DNA from: Firmicutes bacterium UBA2296
GTDB taxonomy: Bacteria > Bacillota > UBA994
Assembly (NCBI GenBank): GCA_002345475.1
Contig: DDWC01000119.1
Span: 1-7,616, forward strand
DNA length: 7,616 nt
Reading direction: 5' to 3'
The notes beneath the pieces were generated by a model. That model made no database searches and was not told where the DNA came from. It saw only the letters and a program-made list of their open reading frames with translations. Position 1 is the first letter of the stretch, and the number at the start of each line of letters is the position of its first letter. Below are positions 1 to 5,170 of the stretch, in pieces. Position numbers and translations under genes: made by a program.

Positions 1-40
1 GTGACATTTTCCCTGTCTATTGACAGTGGAATTTTGGACA
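1..40. mobile_element. Possible end of an insertion sequence (IS21-like), cut by the window edge
   Basis: The first 40 bases contain spaced TGACA/TGTC words: TGACA at 2-6, and CTGTC at 13-17 facing GACAG at 22-26 across a TATT loop. Multiple TGACA words near a terminus are a feature I associate with IS21-family element ends, and the composition differs from the repeat blocks just downstream. No transposase fragment is visible, since any istA/istB genes would lie left of base 1. This is recollection of a general pattern and not a match to a named element; it could equally be an ordinary small hairpin. Confidence 0.25.
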
Positions 41-45
41 TAATC

Positions 46-103
46 AGCCGACAGCCGACAGCCGACAGCCGCCAGCAGAAAGTGGAAAGCAGAAAGGAGA
101 AAG
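46..103. repeat. Heptamer tandem repeats, two unit types back to back
   Basis: Four consecutive 7-base units at 46-73 read AGCCGAC, AGCCGAC, AGCCGAC, AGCCGCC. Two bases later, four more at 76-103 read CAGAAAG, TGGAAAG, CAGAAAG, GAGAAAG. The period is exactly seven in both blocks although the unit changes. They lie in the gene-free stretch 1-381, where apart from these repeats and those at 147-181 and 294-324 I see nothing coding: the plus-strand reading frames there have no ribosome binding site or recognisable protein. Confidence 0.8.
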
Positions 104-146
104 GGGTTAAGCAATTGTTGGACCATTGTGTGGCATCGTGGGGCTC

Positions 147-181
147 GTTGTCAGTTGCCAGTTGTTAGTGTTGGTGGTTGG
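147..181. repeat. Heptamer repeats of the GTTGYYA type
   Basis: Consecutive 7-base units GTTGTCA (147-153), GTTGCCA (154-160), GTTGTTA (161-167), GTGTTGG (168-174) and TGGTTGG (175-181). The purine/pyrimidine bias is opposite to the AGCCGAC block at 46-73: the reverse complement of these units reads TRRCAAC. The block may therefore be a diverged inverted partner of that left block. Confidence 0.65.
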
Positions 182-293
182 AAGCGAAAAGTGTCCCCGT
201 ATCCCTTCACATCAGCGTCCTCGCAAAGCGTCCTGCGTCAGCGCAAGACCGTGTTCATACAGACCGGTATCTCCATCCCTTCTCATTCTACTT

Positions 294-324
294 ATCAGCC
301 CTATCCGCATCAGTTCCCCATCAG
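294..324. repeat. Mixed ATCAG/ATCCG short repeats
   Basis: ATCAG at 294-298, ATCCG at 303-307, ATCAG at 309-313 and ATCAG at 320-324, with short C-rich linkers. The same two words head the 10-base units found separately in the spacers at 4997-5050 (ATCCG) and 6438-6472 (ATCAG), which suggests one related family. The rest of 182-381 holds no gene that I can support. Confidence 0.5.
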
Positions 325-381
325 AACGCTCACCAGGCTGTCGCTGTCCATGACTCTGTTCCGCCATGCGCCGAAATTATG

Positions 382-864
382 CTACCACTTCTCATCCAGC
401 CTGCTCGCGTAAAACTCAATGGCGCGCCTGTATCGCTCTATACGGTGATCTGTCGAGGTCTCCGCCAACACCAACAGGGTGTGTTCCATAGCCTTGTCAT
501 AGAGACGCAAATTGTACAGCGTCATGGCGAAGAAGACCATTAAGGCCTTGTTGTCAGGGAAAGTCTCTATTCCATGCTCAAGTATATCCCGGGCATCCTG
601 GTACATTCCCAGGGCGCGGTAGGTGCTACCCAGCCCCAGAATAGCACCCTGCATTTCCTCGTCCGGCAGGCCCAGGTGCATCGCCCGGACATAATAATGT
701 ACGGCCTCGCGTTCCAGCCCCAGAGCGTCGCAGCTCCAGGCGCAGTGGTAGTTTAGCAGCGGATCATCAGTGCTGACTTCGACCAGACGCAACAGCATTT
801 CGTTTGCGCCCCTGAGGTCCCCCTGTTCTCTCAAGACAATGGCGTTACCTAAAGAGTCTTCCAT
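382..864 (-). CDS. Small tetratricopeptide repeat protein (TPR_5-like)
   Basis: A 160-residue protein with no signal peptide or membrane segment, predicted to be cytoplasmic and to act as a protein-interaction scaffold. It consists almost entirely of helical TPR-like repeats. The first covers residues 1-32 (NAIVLREQGDLRGANEMLL), a second about 35-67 (LNYHCAWSCDALGLEREAV), a third about 74-102 (GLGSTYRALGMYQDARDIL) and a fourth about 105-135 (ALMVFFAMTLYNLRLYDKAM). The words 'YHCAWSCDALG' and 'LGLGSTYRALG' are typical of the compact TPR_5 family, whose usual size this matches. The ATG at 864 is chosen because a strong GGAGGTG lies five bases upstream; an upstream in-frame ATG at 906 would only add 14 codons made of intergenic repeat. 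It lies 216 bases after the carbonic anhydrase homologue on the same strand, so co-transcription is possible but unproven. The partner and exact role are unknown. Confidence 0.9.
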   Translation of the reverse strand: MEDSLGNAIVLREQGDLRGANEMLLRLVEVSTDDPLLNYHCAWSCDALGLEREAVHYYVRAMHLGLPDEEMQGAILGLGSTYRALGMYQDARDILEHGIETFPDNKALMVFFAMTLYNLRLYDKAMEHTLLVLAETSTDHRIERYRRAIEFYASRLDEKW

Positions 865-869
865 TAGTG

Positions 870-876
870 CACCTCC
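870..876 (-). promoter_or_regulatory. Ribosome binding site that fixes the TPR gene start
   Basis: On the minus strand GGAGGTG is followed by five bases and then ATG at 864. The alternative ATG at 906 has no such site and lies inside a heptamer repeat, so this site decides the start. Confidence 0.8.
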
Positions 877-887
877 GGTGTTCCAGT

Positions 888-952
888 AGCATTCAGCATT
901 AAGCATTCAGCAATCAGCGGGCAGTCGAAGGTGGAATGTGGAAAAGTGGAAG
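888..952. repeat. Heptamer repeats (AGCATTC and GTGGAAN types)
   Basis: Five consecutive 7-base units AGCATTC, AGCATTA, AGCATTC, AGCAATC, AGCGGGC occupy 888-922. A second unit type follows: GTGGAAT (931-937), GTGGAAA (938-944), one extra base, then GTGGAAG (946-952). The AGCA(T/A)TC type recurs at 1640-1674 and 4823-4861, and the GGAA-rich type resembles 76-103. The block starts 12 bases upstream of the TPR gene's ribosome binding site. Confidence 0.8.
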
Positions 953-998
953 GGAAGCTGGAACACGGCGTGCTCTTTGCTTGAACAACAGCTTAACC

Positions 999-1031
999 AT
1001 GGCTCACCAATTGCTCCACTATAGCTCCACA
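999..1031. repeat. 11-base tandem repeat, three copies
   Basis: Three consecutive 11-base units: ATGGCTCACCA (999-1009), ATTGCTCCACT (1010-1020) and ATAGCTCCACA (1021-1031), consensus ATNGCTCCACN. They lie in the spacer between the two minus-strand genes. The period differs from the 7-base blocks nearby. Confidence 0.6.
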
Positions 1032-1080
1032 ATCTCCTATCCAAGCTGGAATAGCTTCTTGACTGGCGGCTGCAGGCTAA

Positions 1081-1581
1081 TCAGTAGTTCTCTTTCCACA
1101 GTGCCACATACTTCTCGGCATGGGCCTGGCGATCCTTCAAGGTTCCGGCATCCAGGGTTCGAACAACCTTGGCCGGGACACCCACCACCAGTGACAGAGG
1201 TGGCACTTCCATGCCTTCCTTGACCACCGCGCCGGCGGCGATGATTGAACCTTCACCGATTACGGCGCCGTTTAGTATAACCGAGCCCATGCCCACCAGT
1301 ACCTTGTCCTTAATGGTGCAACCGTGCAGTATGGCCCCGTGTCCGACAGTAACGTAATCGCCCAGTGTCAGCGGCCAGCGCGAATCCACATGTAACATGG
1401 CCCCGTCCTGGACGTTGCAGTAGTCGCCTATGACTACTTTCTCCATGTCGCCGCGCGTTACTGAGCTGTACCAGAAACTCGTGTTCCTCCCGGCCTTAAC
1501 CATGCCGATGATCTGGGCATTTTCGGCCACAAAACACTCCGGATGCAGTTCCGGCTTGCCTAACTTCAACTCTTTAATCAT
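1081..1581 (-). CDS. Gamma-class carbonic anhydrase family protein (hexapeptide-repeat, left-handed beta-helix)
   Basis: A 166-residue cytoplasmic protein built of hexapeptide repeats that fold as a left-handed beta-helix and normally trimerise. The three metal-binding histidines of the gamma carbonic anhydrase family are all present: H64 in 'MLHVD', and H81 and H86 in 'VGHGAILHGC'. The supporting residues R43 and D45 ('TRGD') and Q58-D59 ('NVQDG') are also conserved. The likely reaction is reversible CO2 hydration, but many short members of this family (YrdA/PaaY/CaiE type) have weak or unproven activity, and they lack the acidic loop of the archaeal Cam enzyme, as this one seems to. Length and the C-terminal 'VPPLSLVVGVPAKVVRTL' are standard for the family. 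The ATG at 1581 is preceded by AAAGGAG (1589-1595) at seven bases. It is transcribed divergently from tldD. Confidence 0.93.
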   Translation of the reverse strand: MIKELKLGKPELHPECFVAENAQIIGMVKAGRNTSFWYSSVTRGDMEKVVIGDYCNVQDGAMLHVDSRWPLTLGDYVTVGHGAILHGCTIKDKVLVGMGSVILNGAVIGEGSIIAAGAVVKEGMEVPPLSLVVGVPAKVVRTLDAGTLKDRQAHAEKYVALWKENY

Positions 1582-1610
1582 GATGATGCTCCTTTCGTGT
1601 ACCGGAATAG

Positions 1611-1674
1611 CGCTTAACGCTTGGCGCTTGGCGCTTAGTAGCAGTCAGCATTCGGCATTCAGCAAACAGCAATT
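1611..1674. repeat. Nine heptamer units of two types near the carbonic anhydrase start
   Basis: CGCTTAA, CGCTTGG, CGCTTGG, CGCTTAG occupy 1611-1638 without a gap. After one base, AGCAGTC, AGCATTC, GGCATTC, AGCAAAC, AGCAATT occupy 1640-1674. This is the left arm of an imperfect palindrome whose right arm is at 1830-1857. It lies in the 437-base spacer between the divergent carbonic anhydrase homologue and tldD. Apart from repeats I see no gene or clear promoter in that spacer. Confidence 0.85.
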
Positions 1675-1743
1675 GGCTGAGAAGCCGTGCCTTGTTCACT
1701 TGAAGGTTGTAGCGGCGAGGCCGTGACTCGCGGCCCCCGTCGT

Positions 1744-1857
1744 ACCCATAACCCGCGACTCATGGTGTCGCAGCTACGAGGGCCTCTGACGACAGACGAC
1801 AAGAGACTAGCGACAAGCATCGTCTCCACCAAGCGCCAAGAGCCAAGAGCTAACAGC
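1744..1857. repeat. Further heptamer blocks and the right arm of a palindrome
   Basis: Units ACCCATA, ACCCGCG, ACTCATG run from 1744 to 1764. GACGACA, GACGACA, AGAGACT, AGCGACA, AGCATCG run from 1788 to 1822. CAAGCGC, CAAGAGC, CAAGAGC, TAACAGC run from 1830 to 1857. The last block is nearly the reverse complement of 1611-1638 (CGCTTGG units facing CAAGCGC/CAAGAGC units). The remaining spacer, 1858-2006, is C-rich and then AT-richer towards tldD, without a motif that I can name. Confidence 0.75.
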
Positions 1858-2006
1858 CCCTCGCCCTTCCCCGTGCGCCCCTCCCTGTATCTTCTCCCGC
1901 CCTCGACACTTCTCCTGCCCACAGTGGCGCAACAAAATCATCCGTGTGGCGAAGGAAATGCCCCACTTTCGTAGAACATGTTAAATAGCGTGCAATAATA
2001 GAAGTC

Positions 2007-2014
2007 GAGGTGAT
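2007..2014 (+). promoter_or_regulatory. Ribosome binding site favouring a TTG start for tldD
   Basis: GAGGTGAT is an eight-base match to the complement of the 16S rRNA 3' end. It is followed by TTAT and then TTG at 2019. The in-frame GTG at 2010 is part of this site itself and has no good site of its own upstream, so TTG is the better start. Confidence 0.6.
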
Positions 2015-2018
2015 TTAT

Positions 2019-3452
2019 TTGAAGGATCTGCTCAAGATAGCGCTGGACGAAGCGCAGCGTCTCGGCGCGGATTACGCCGATGCCCGTTACATGAAACGTC
2101 AGCACGAGCCCATTACCACCAAGAACGGTGCCGTGCAAAGTATCGCGCGCACCGAAGATAGTGGTGTTGGGGTTAGAGTCCTTGTCAAGGGTGGCTGGGG
2201 TTTCTGTAGCAGTAGTGTCATGACCCCCGAAGAGCTGCGCCGTTGTGCGGCCGAGGCGGTTAAGATTGCCCGGGCGAGCGCCAGCGTGCAGCGAGACCCT
2301 ATCGTGCTTTCTGAACTGACTCCAGTGGTGGACAAGTACAAGAGCACCGTCAAGATCGACCCTTTCGAAATGCCCATGGAGGACAAGCTTGACTTGCTTA
2401 AATCGTTGGACGAGGAAATGAAGTCCCACGACCAGGTGCGGGTGGCCACGTCCATGCTTTCTGCACTGAAGTACCACAAGTGGTTTGTCAGCACCGAAGG
2501 CAGTGAAATCGAACAGGAGATACTGGAGACCGGCATTAACATCTCAGCTACAGCAGCAGGCAACAACGATGTGCAACGGCGCAGCTTTAGCGACTACTCG
2601 CAGGCCGGCTTTGAGTTCATAACGTCCATGGATCTCGCCGGGACAGCCCGTAGCTTAGGCAAAGAAGCCGTCGAACTGCTGACAGCAGATGTATGTCCTA
2701 AGACAAAAACTTCTCTTATCCTGGGTTCCTCTATACTGGCCCTGCAGATTCATGAATCCACAGGTCACCCCATTGAACTAGACCGTGTCCTGGGCAGTGA
2801 AGCCACCTACGCGGGCACCAGTTTCCTTAACCCGCACATGCTGGGCAACTACCAGTACGGAAGTCCAGACGTAACCCTGGTAGCTGACGCCACCATCCCC
2901 GGAGGTCTTGGCACCTTTGGCTGGGATGATGAAGGAGTACCTGCCCAGCGCACTACAATCGTGGATAAGGGCCTTTTCGTCAACTACCTGACCTCCCGCG
3001 AGACGGCAGCCGCCATCGGGCAAAAGAGCAATGGTACAGCCCGCGCCGACAGCTGGAGCAACATTCCGCTGGTGCGCATGGTCAACATAAGCCTCGACCC
3101 CGGCGACTGGACTCTTGACGAGATTATCAAGGACACTAAACACGGCGTCTTTATGGAGCAACCCAAGAGCTGGAGCCTGGATGACAAACGCCTTAACTTC
3201 CATTTCAGCACCGAGTATGCCTACGAAATTGAAGACGGCTCAATTACCAAGCTACTTAAGAACCCGGCCTACACCGACATGACCACTCATTTCTGGAACG
3301 CCTGCGACGCTGTTTCTGGCAAGCAGGACGGCGAATGGCATTTATGGGGTATGCCCAGTTGTGCCAAGGGCGAGCCCATACAAATCGCGCATCCTGCCCA
3401 CGGTGCGGCTCCAGCCAGATTCAGAGACATAAAGGTAGGTGTTGGCGAATGA
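2019..3452 (+). CDS. tldD: TldD-family zinc metalloprotease, catalytic subunit
   Basis: A 477-residue cytoplasmic protein (480 if the GTG at 2010 is used), normal for TldD. The zinc-protease motif HExxxH is intact as H245-E246-S-T-G-H250 within 'LQIHESTGHPIELDRVLG'. A cysteine, C448 in 'GMPSCAKGEP', stands where TldD proteins supply the third zinc ligand. Domain order: an N-terminal alpha/beta domain (about 1-110, with 'DARYMKRQHEPITTKNG'), a middle domain (about 115-215), and the C-terminal catalytic domain (about 225-477, with 'EGVPAQRTTIVDKGLFVNYLTSR'). In known systems TldD with TldE forms a heterodimeric protease that trims unfolded or leader peptides, for example microcin B17 and CcdA in E. 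coli. The ATGA overlap with the next gene argues for the same pairing here. No substrate peptide is visible nearby, so the natural substrate is unknown. Confidence 0.95.
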   Translation: MKDLLKIALDEAQRLGADYADARYMKRQHEPITTKNGAVQSIARTEDSGVGVRVLVKGGWGFCSSSVMTPEELRRCAAEAVKIARASASVQRDPIVLSELTPVVDKYKSTVKIDPFEMPMEDKLDLLKSLDEEMKSHDQVRVATSMLSALKYHKWFVSTEGSEIEQEILETGINISATAAGNNDVQRRSFSDYSQAGFEFITSMDLAGTARSLGKEAVELLTADVCPKTKTSLILGSSILALQIHESTGHPIELDRVLGSEATYAGTSFLNPHMLGNYQYGSPDVTLVADATIPGGLGTFGWDDEGVPAQRTTIVDKGLFVNYLTSRETAAAIGQKSNGTARADSWSNIPLVRMVNISLDPGDWTLDEIIKDTKHGVFMEQPKSWSLDDKRLNFHFSTEYAYEIEDGSITKLLKNPAYTDMTTHFWNACDAVSGKQDGEWHLWGMPSCAKGEPIQIAHPAHGAAPARFRDIKVGVGE

Positions 3453-4792
3453 TCGGTCGAGACAAGAGCTTTGAGGTAATGGAGCACGTTCTGAAGCAAA
3501 CCGGAGCGGATCAGGCCGAGGTGCGCCTGCAGGGCGAAAACTTTAACATGAGCCGCTTTGCCCGCAACACCATTCATCAGAACCTCACCAAGAACAACGC
3601 CACCCTGACGCTGAAGGTCGTCTTCGGCAAGAAAATTGGCACCGCCACAGTCAACCGGCTTGACTCCGAAGGCATCAAACAGCTGGTGGAGACTGCCGAG
3701 ATGCTGGCCAAGTTGCAGGAAGACAACCGTGATTTCGTCAGCCTGCCCGAACCGACGGATCATCAGGACATGACCAACTACTACGCTGCCACAGCCACCT
3801 GCACACCCGAGGAGCGGGCCAAGACAATCGAGGCGGTCATTAACGCCGCCGACAAGGTGGATTACCTGGCTTACGGATCGTTCTTTACCGAAACCAGCGA
3901 GCTGGCAGTGCTGAGCAGCCTGGGAACCCGGGCCTATAATCAGTCCACCAGTTCCTACTTGCGCACCGTGATCGGAAATGACCGCGATCCCGGCACCGGC
4001 TACGCCGACTCGTTATCCCGCAACGTAGCTGATATCGACGCCGCTGCCGTGGGAGAAGAAGCCGTCAAGCGCGCCCTGCTCAGTCAGGGTGGGCGCGACA
4101 TCACCACCGGCGAATACGAAGTGGTCTTCACGCCCTATGCCGTCAGTGACCTGATCCGCTTCCTTGGGTATCTGGGCTTTAACGGCGGTGCCGTTCAGGA
4201 CGGTCGCAGCTTCATGAGCAGCAAGATGGGGCAGCAGATTACCGGCAGCAACATCTCCATTTGGGATGACGCCTACAACCCCCACACGCTAAACATGCCC
4301 TTTGACATGGAAGGCGTGGCCAAGCAGAAGATCAGCCTCATCGAAGACGGGATTGCCCGCGGTGCGGTCTACGACTCCTTCGCTGCCCACAAAGACGGCA
4401 ATAAATCCACCGGCCACGCCATGCCCCGCTACGTCGGGGGACTGCCCGCCAATATGGTCATGGCAGCCGGAAGTTCCAGCCTGGACGAGATGATCAAGAA
4501 CACCAAAAAGGGCATTTACATCACCCGCTTCCACTACACTCACTGCCCTGAGCCCATGGAGGTCATAATGACGGGGACCACCCGGGACGGCACCTACTAC
4601 ATAGAGAATGGCGAAATCAAGCATCCCATTAAGAACCTGCGCATGACCGACAGTGTTCTCAGGGTGCTAAGCCACGCCTCGCTAATTTCCGCCGACCGCA
4701 AACTGCAACGCGACTGGTGGAGCACCTTTAACAGCCTGCTCCCGGCCATTAAGGTCGAGAAGTGCAAGTTCACCGGAGCAACGACGTTCTAG
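3449..4792 (+). CDS. tldE: TldE/PmbA-like non-catalytic partner of TldD
   Basis: A 447-residue member of the TldD/PmbA family, translationally coupled to tldD: its ATG overlaps the tldD stop in ATGA, with GGTAGGTG seven bases upstream (3434-3441). An in-frame ATG further upstream at 3335 lies inside tldD and would add 38 unrelated residues, so it is rejected. Where TldD has HExxxH this protein reads 'SDLIRFLGYLGFNGGAVQDG', so zinc ligands are absent, as expected for TldE. The C-terminal part holds the family signatures 'KQKISLIEDGIARGAVYDS' and 'TGTTRDGTYYIENGEIKHP'. The latter form is common in TldE-like proteins of Clostridia, archaea and cyanobacteria, and differs from the E. coli TldE ending. 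Expected role: the structural and substrate-guiding half of the TldD/TldE heterodimer. The gene symbol rests on this pairing and not on close identity to E. coli. Confidence 0.9.
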   Translation: MIGRDKSFEVMEHVLKQTGADQAEVRLQGENFNMSRFARNTIHQNLTKNNATLTLKVVFGKKIGTATVNRLDSEGIKQLVETAEMLAKLQEDNRDFVSLPEPTDHQDMTNYYAATATCTPEERAKTIEAVINAADKVDYLAYGSFFTETSELAVLSSLGTRAYNQSTSSYLRTVIGNDRDPGTGYADSLSRNVADIDAAAVGEEAVKRALLSQGGRDITTGEYEVVFTPYAVSDLIRFLGYLGFNGGAVQDGRSFMSSKMGQQITGSNISIWDDAYNPHTLNMPFDMEGVAKQKISLIEDGIARGAVYDSFAAHKDGNKSTGHAMPRYVGGLPANMVMAAGSSSLDEMIKNTKKGIYITRFHYTHCPEPMEVIMTGTTRDGTYYIENGEIKHPIKNLRMTDSVLRVLSHASLISADRKLQRDWWSTFNSLLPAIKVEKCKFTGATTF

Positions 4793-4822
4793 GGGAAGCC
4801 GCCAGCCGCAAGGCGATAGGGG

Positions 4823-4861
4823 AGCACTCAGCACTCAGCATTCAGCAATCAGCAGACAGCA
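4823..4861. repeat. Heptamer repeats of the AGCANTC type
   Basis: Five exact 7-base units AGCACTC, AGCACTC, AGCATTC, AGCAATC, AGCAGAC (4823-4857) followed by AGCAAAA. This is the same unit type and orientation as 888-922 and 1640-1674. It begins the 378-base gene-free spacer 4793-5170. Just after it, 4866-4873 (AGCGAGAG) can pair with 4891-4898 (CTTTCGCT, one G-T pair), or alternatively CCGAG 4882-4886 with CTCGG 4897-4901. These two hairpins exclude each other, but no poly-T tract follows, so I do not call a terminator. Confidence 0.8.
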
Positions 4862-4898
4862 AAAAAGCGAGAGTGGGACGACCGAGGGATCTTTCGCT

Positions 4899-5050
4899 CG
4901 GATAAGACGGATTAATCGGATAAGACGGATTAATCGGATAAGCCGGATGAGAAAGGGAGACAACGCCAAACCCTGTTCAAACCGAGATTCTCTCCAATCC
5001 GTCCCCATCCGTACCTATCCGTGCCATCCGATCAAAAGAGGTTCTATCCG
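4899..5050. repeat. 9-base CGGAT tandem array with an inverted ATCCG array
   Basis: Six uninterrupted 9-base units begin at 4899, 4908, 4917, 4926, 4935 and 4944: CGGATAAGA, CGGATTAAT, CGGATAAGA, CGGATTAAT, CGGATAAGC, CGGATGAGA. About 45 bases further on, the reverse-complement word ATCCG occurs at 4997, 5007, 5017, 5026 and 5046, mostly at a 10-base period with C-rich linkers. Together the arms could form a long imperfect hairpin in DNA or in the 5' leader of the aminotransferase mRNA. Confidence 0.8.
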
Positions 5051-5107
5051 CTCTGTTTTTCTAGGTTGCAGTGACGTAGGAGCACAGCAGGTGCTCTGAC
5101 AGCATAC

Positions 5108-5135
5108 AACCGACAACACACAACCGACGACTAAC
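5108..5135. repeat. Heptamer repeats of the AACCGAC type
   Basis: Four consecutive 7-base units AACCGAC (5108-5114), AACACAC (5115-5121), AACCGAC (5122-5128) and GACTAAC (5129-5135), ending about 20 bases before the aminotransferase ribosome binding site. The CCGAC core recalls the AGCCGAC block at 46-73. Confidence 0.65.
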
Positions 5136-5170
5136 ACCAACATCCTCCCGCCAATGAAAGGAATGATCCC

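Noticed and set aside
178..543. Plus-strand frame at the left side
   Set aside because: Its 3' half is antisense to the TPR gene, and its 5' half is low-complexity spacer.
865..906. 14-residue N-terminal extension of the TPR protein
   Set aside because: Its outer part comes from the AGCATTC heptamer repeat, and it overlaps the ribosome binding site of the better start at 864.
1582..2006. Sigma-70 promoters for tldD or the carbonic anhydrase homologue
   Set aside because: No pair of good -35 and -10 elements at proper spacing could be picked with confidence.
1938..2566. Long minus-strand open frames opposite tldD
   Set aside because: They lie fully or mostly on the other strand of a well-supported gene, and their predicted proteins have no recognisable family; they are by-products of codon bias.
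3335..3448. 38-residue N-terminal extension of the TldE-like protein
   Set aside because: It overlaps tldD out of frame and lacks homology to the family; the ATG at 3449 with an ATGA overlap is the natural start.
3287..3763. Minus-strand frame spanning the tldD/tldE junction
   Set aside because: It is antisense to two conserved genes and has no recognisable motifs.
4823..5050. CRISPR array
   Set aside because: Units are 7 or 9-10 bases with no 25-40 base repeats and no unique spacers; no cas genes are present.
4793..5170. T-box or other known riboswitch upstream of the aminotransferase
   Set aside because: No conserved T-box sequence or other riboswitch core that I know is present; the structure potential comes from the repeats.
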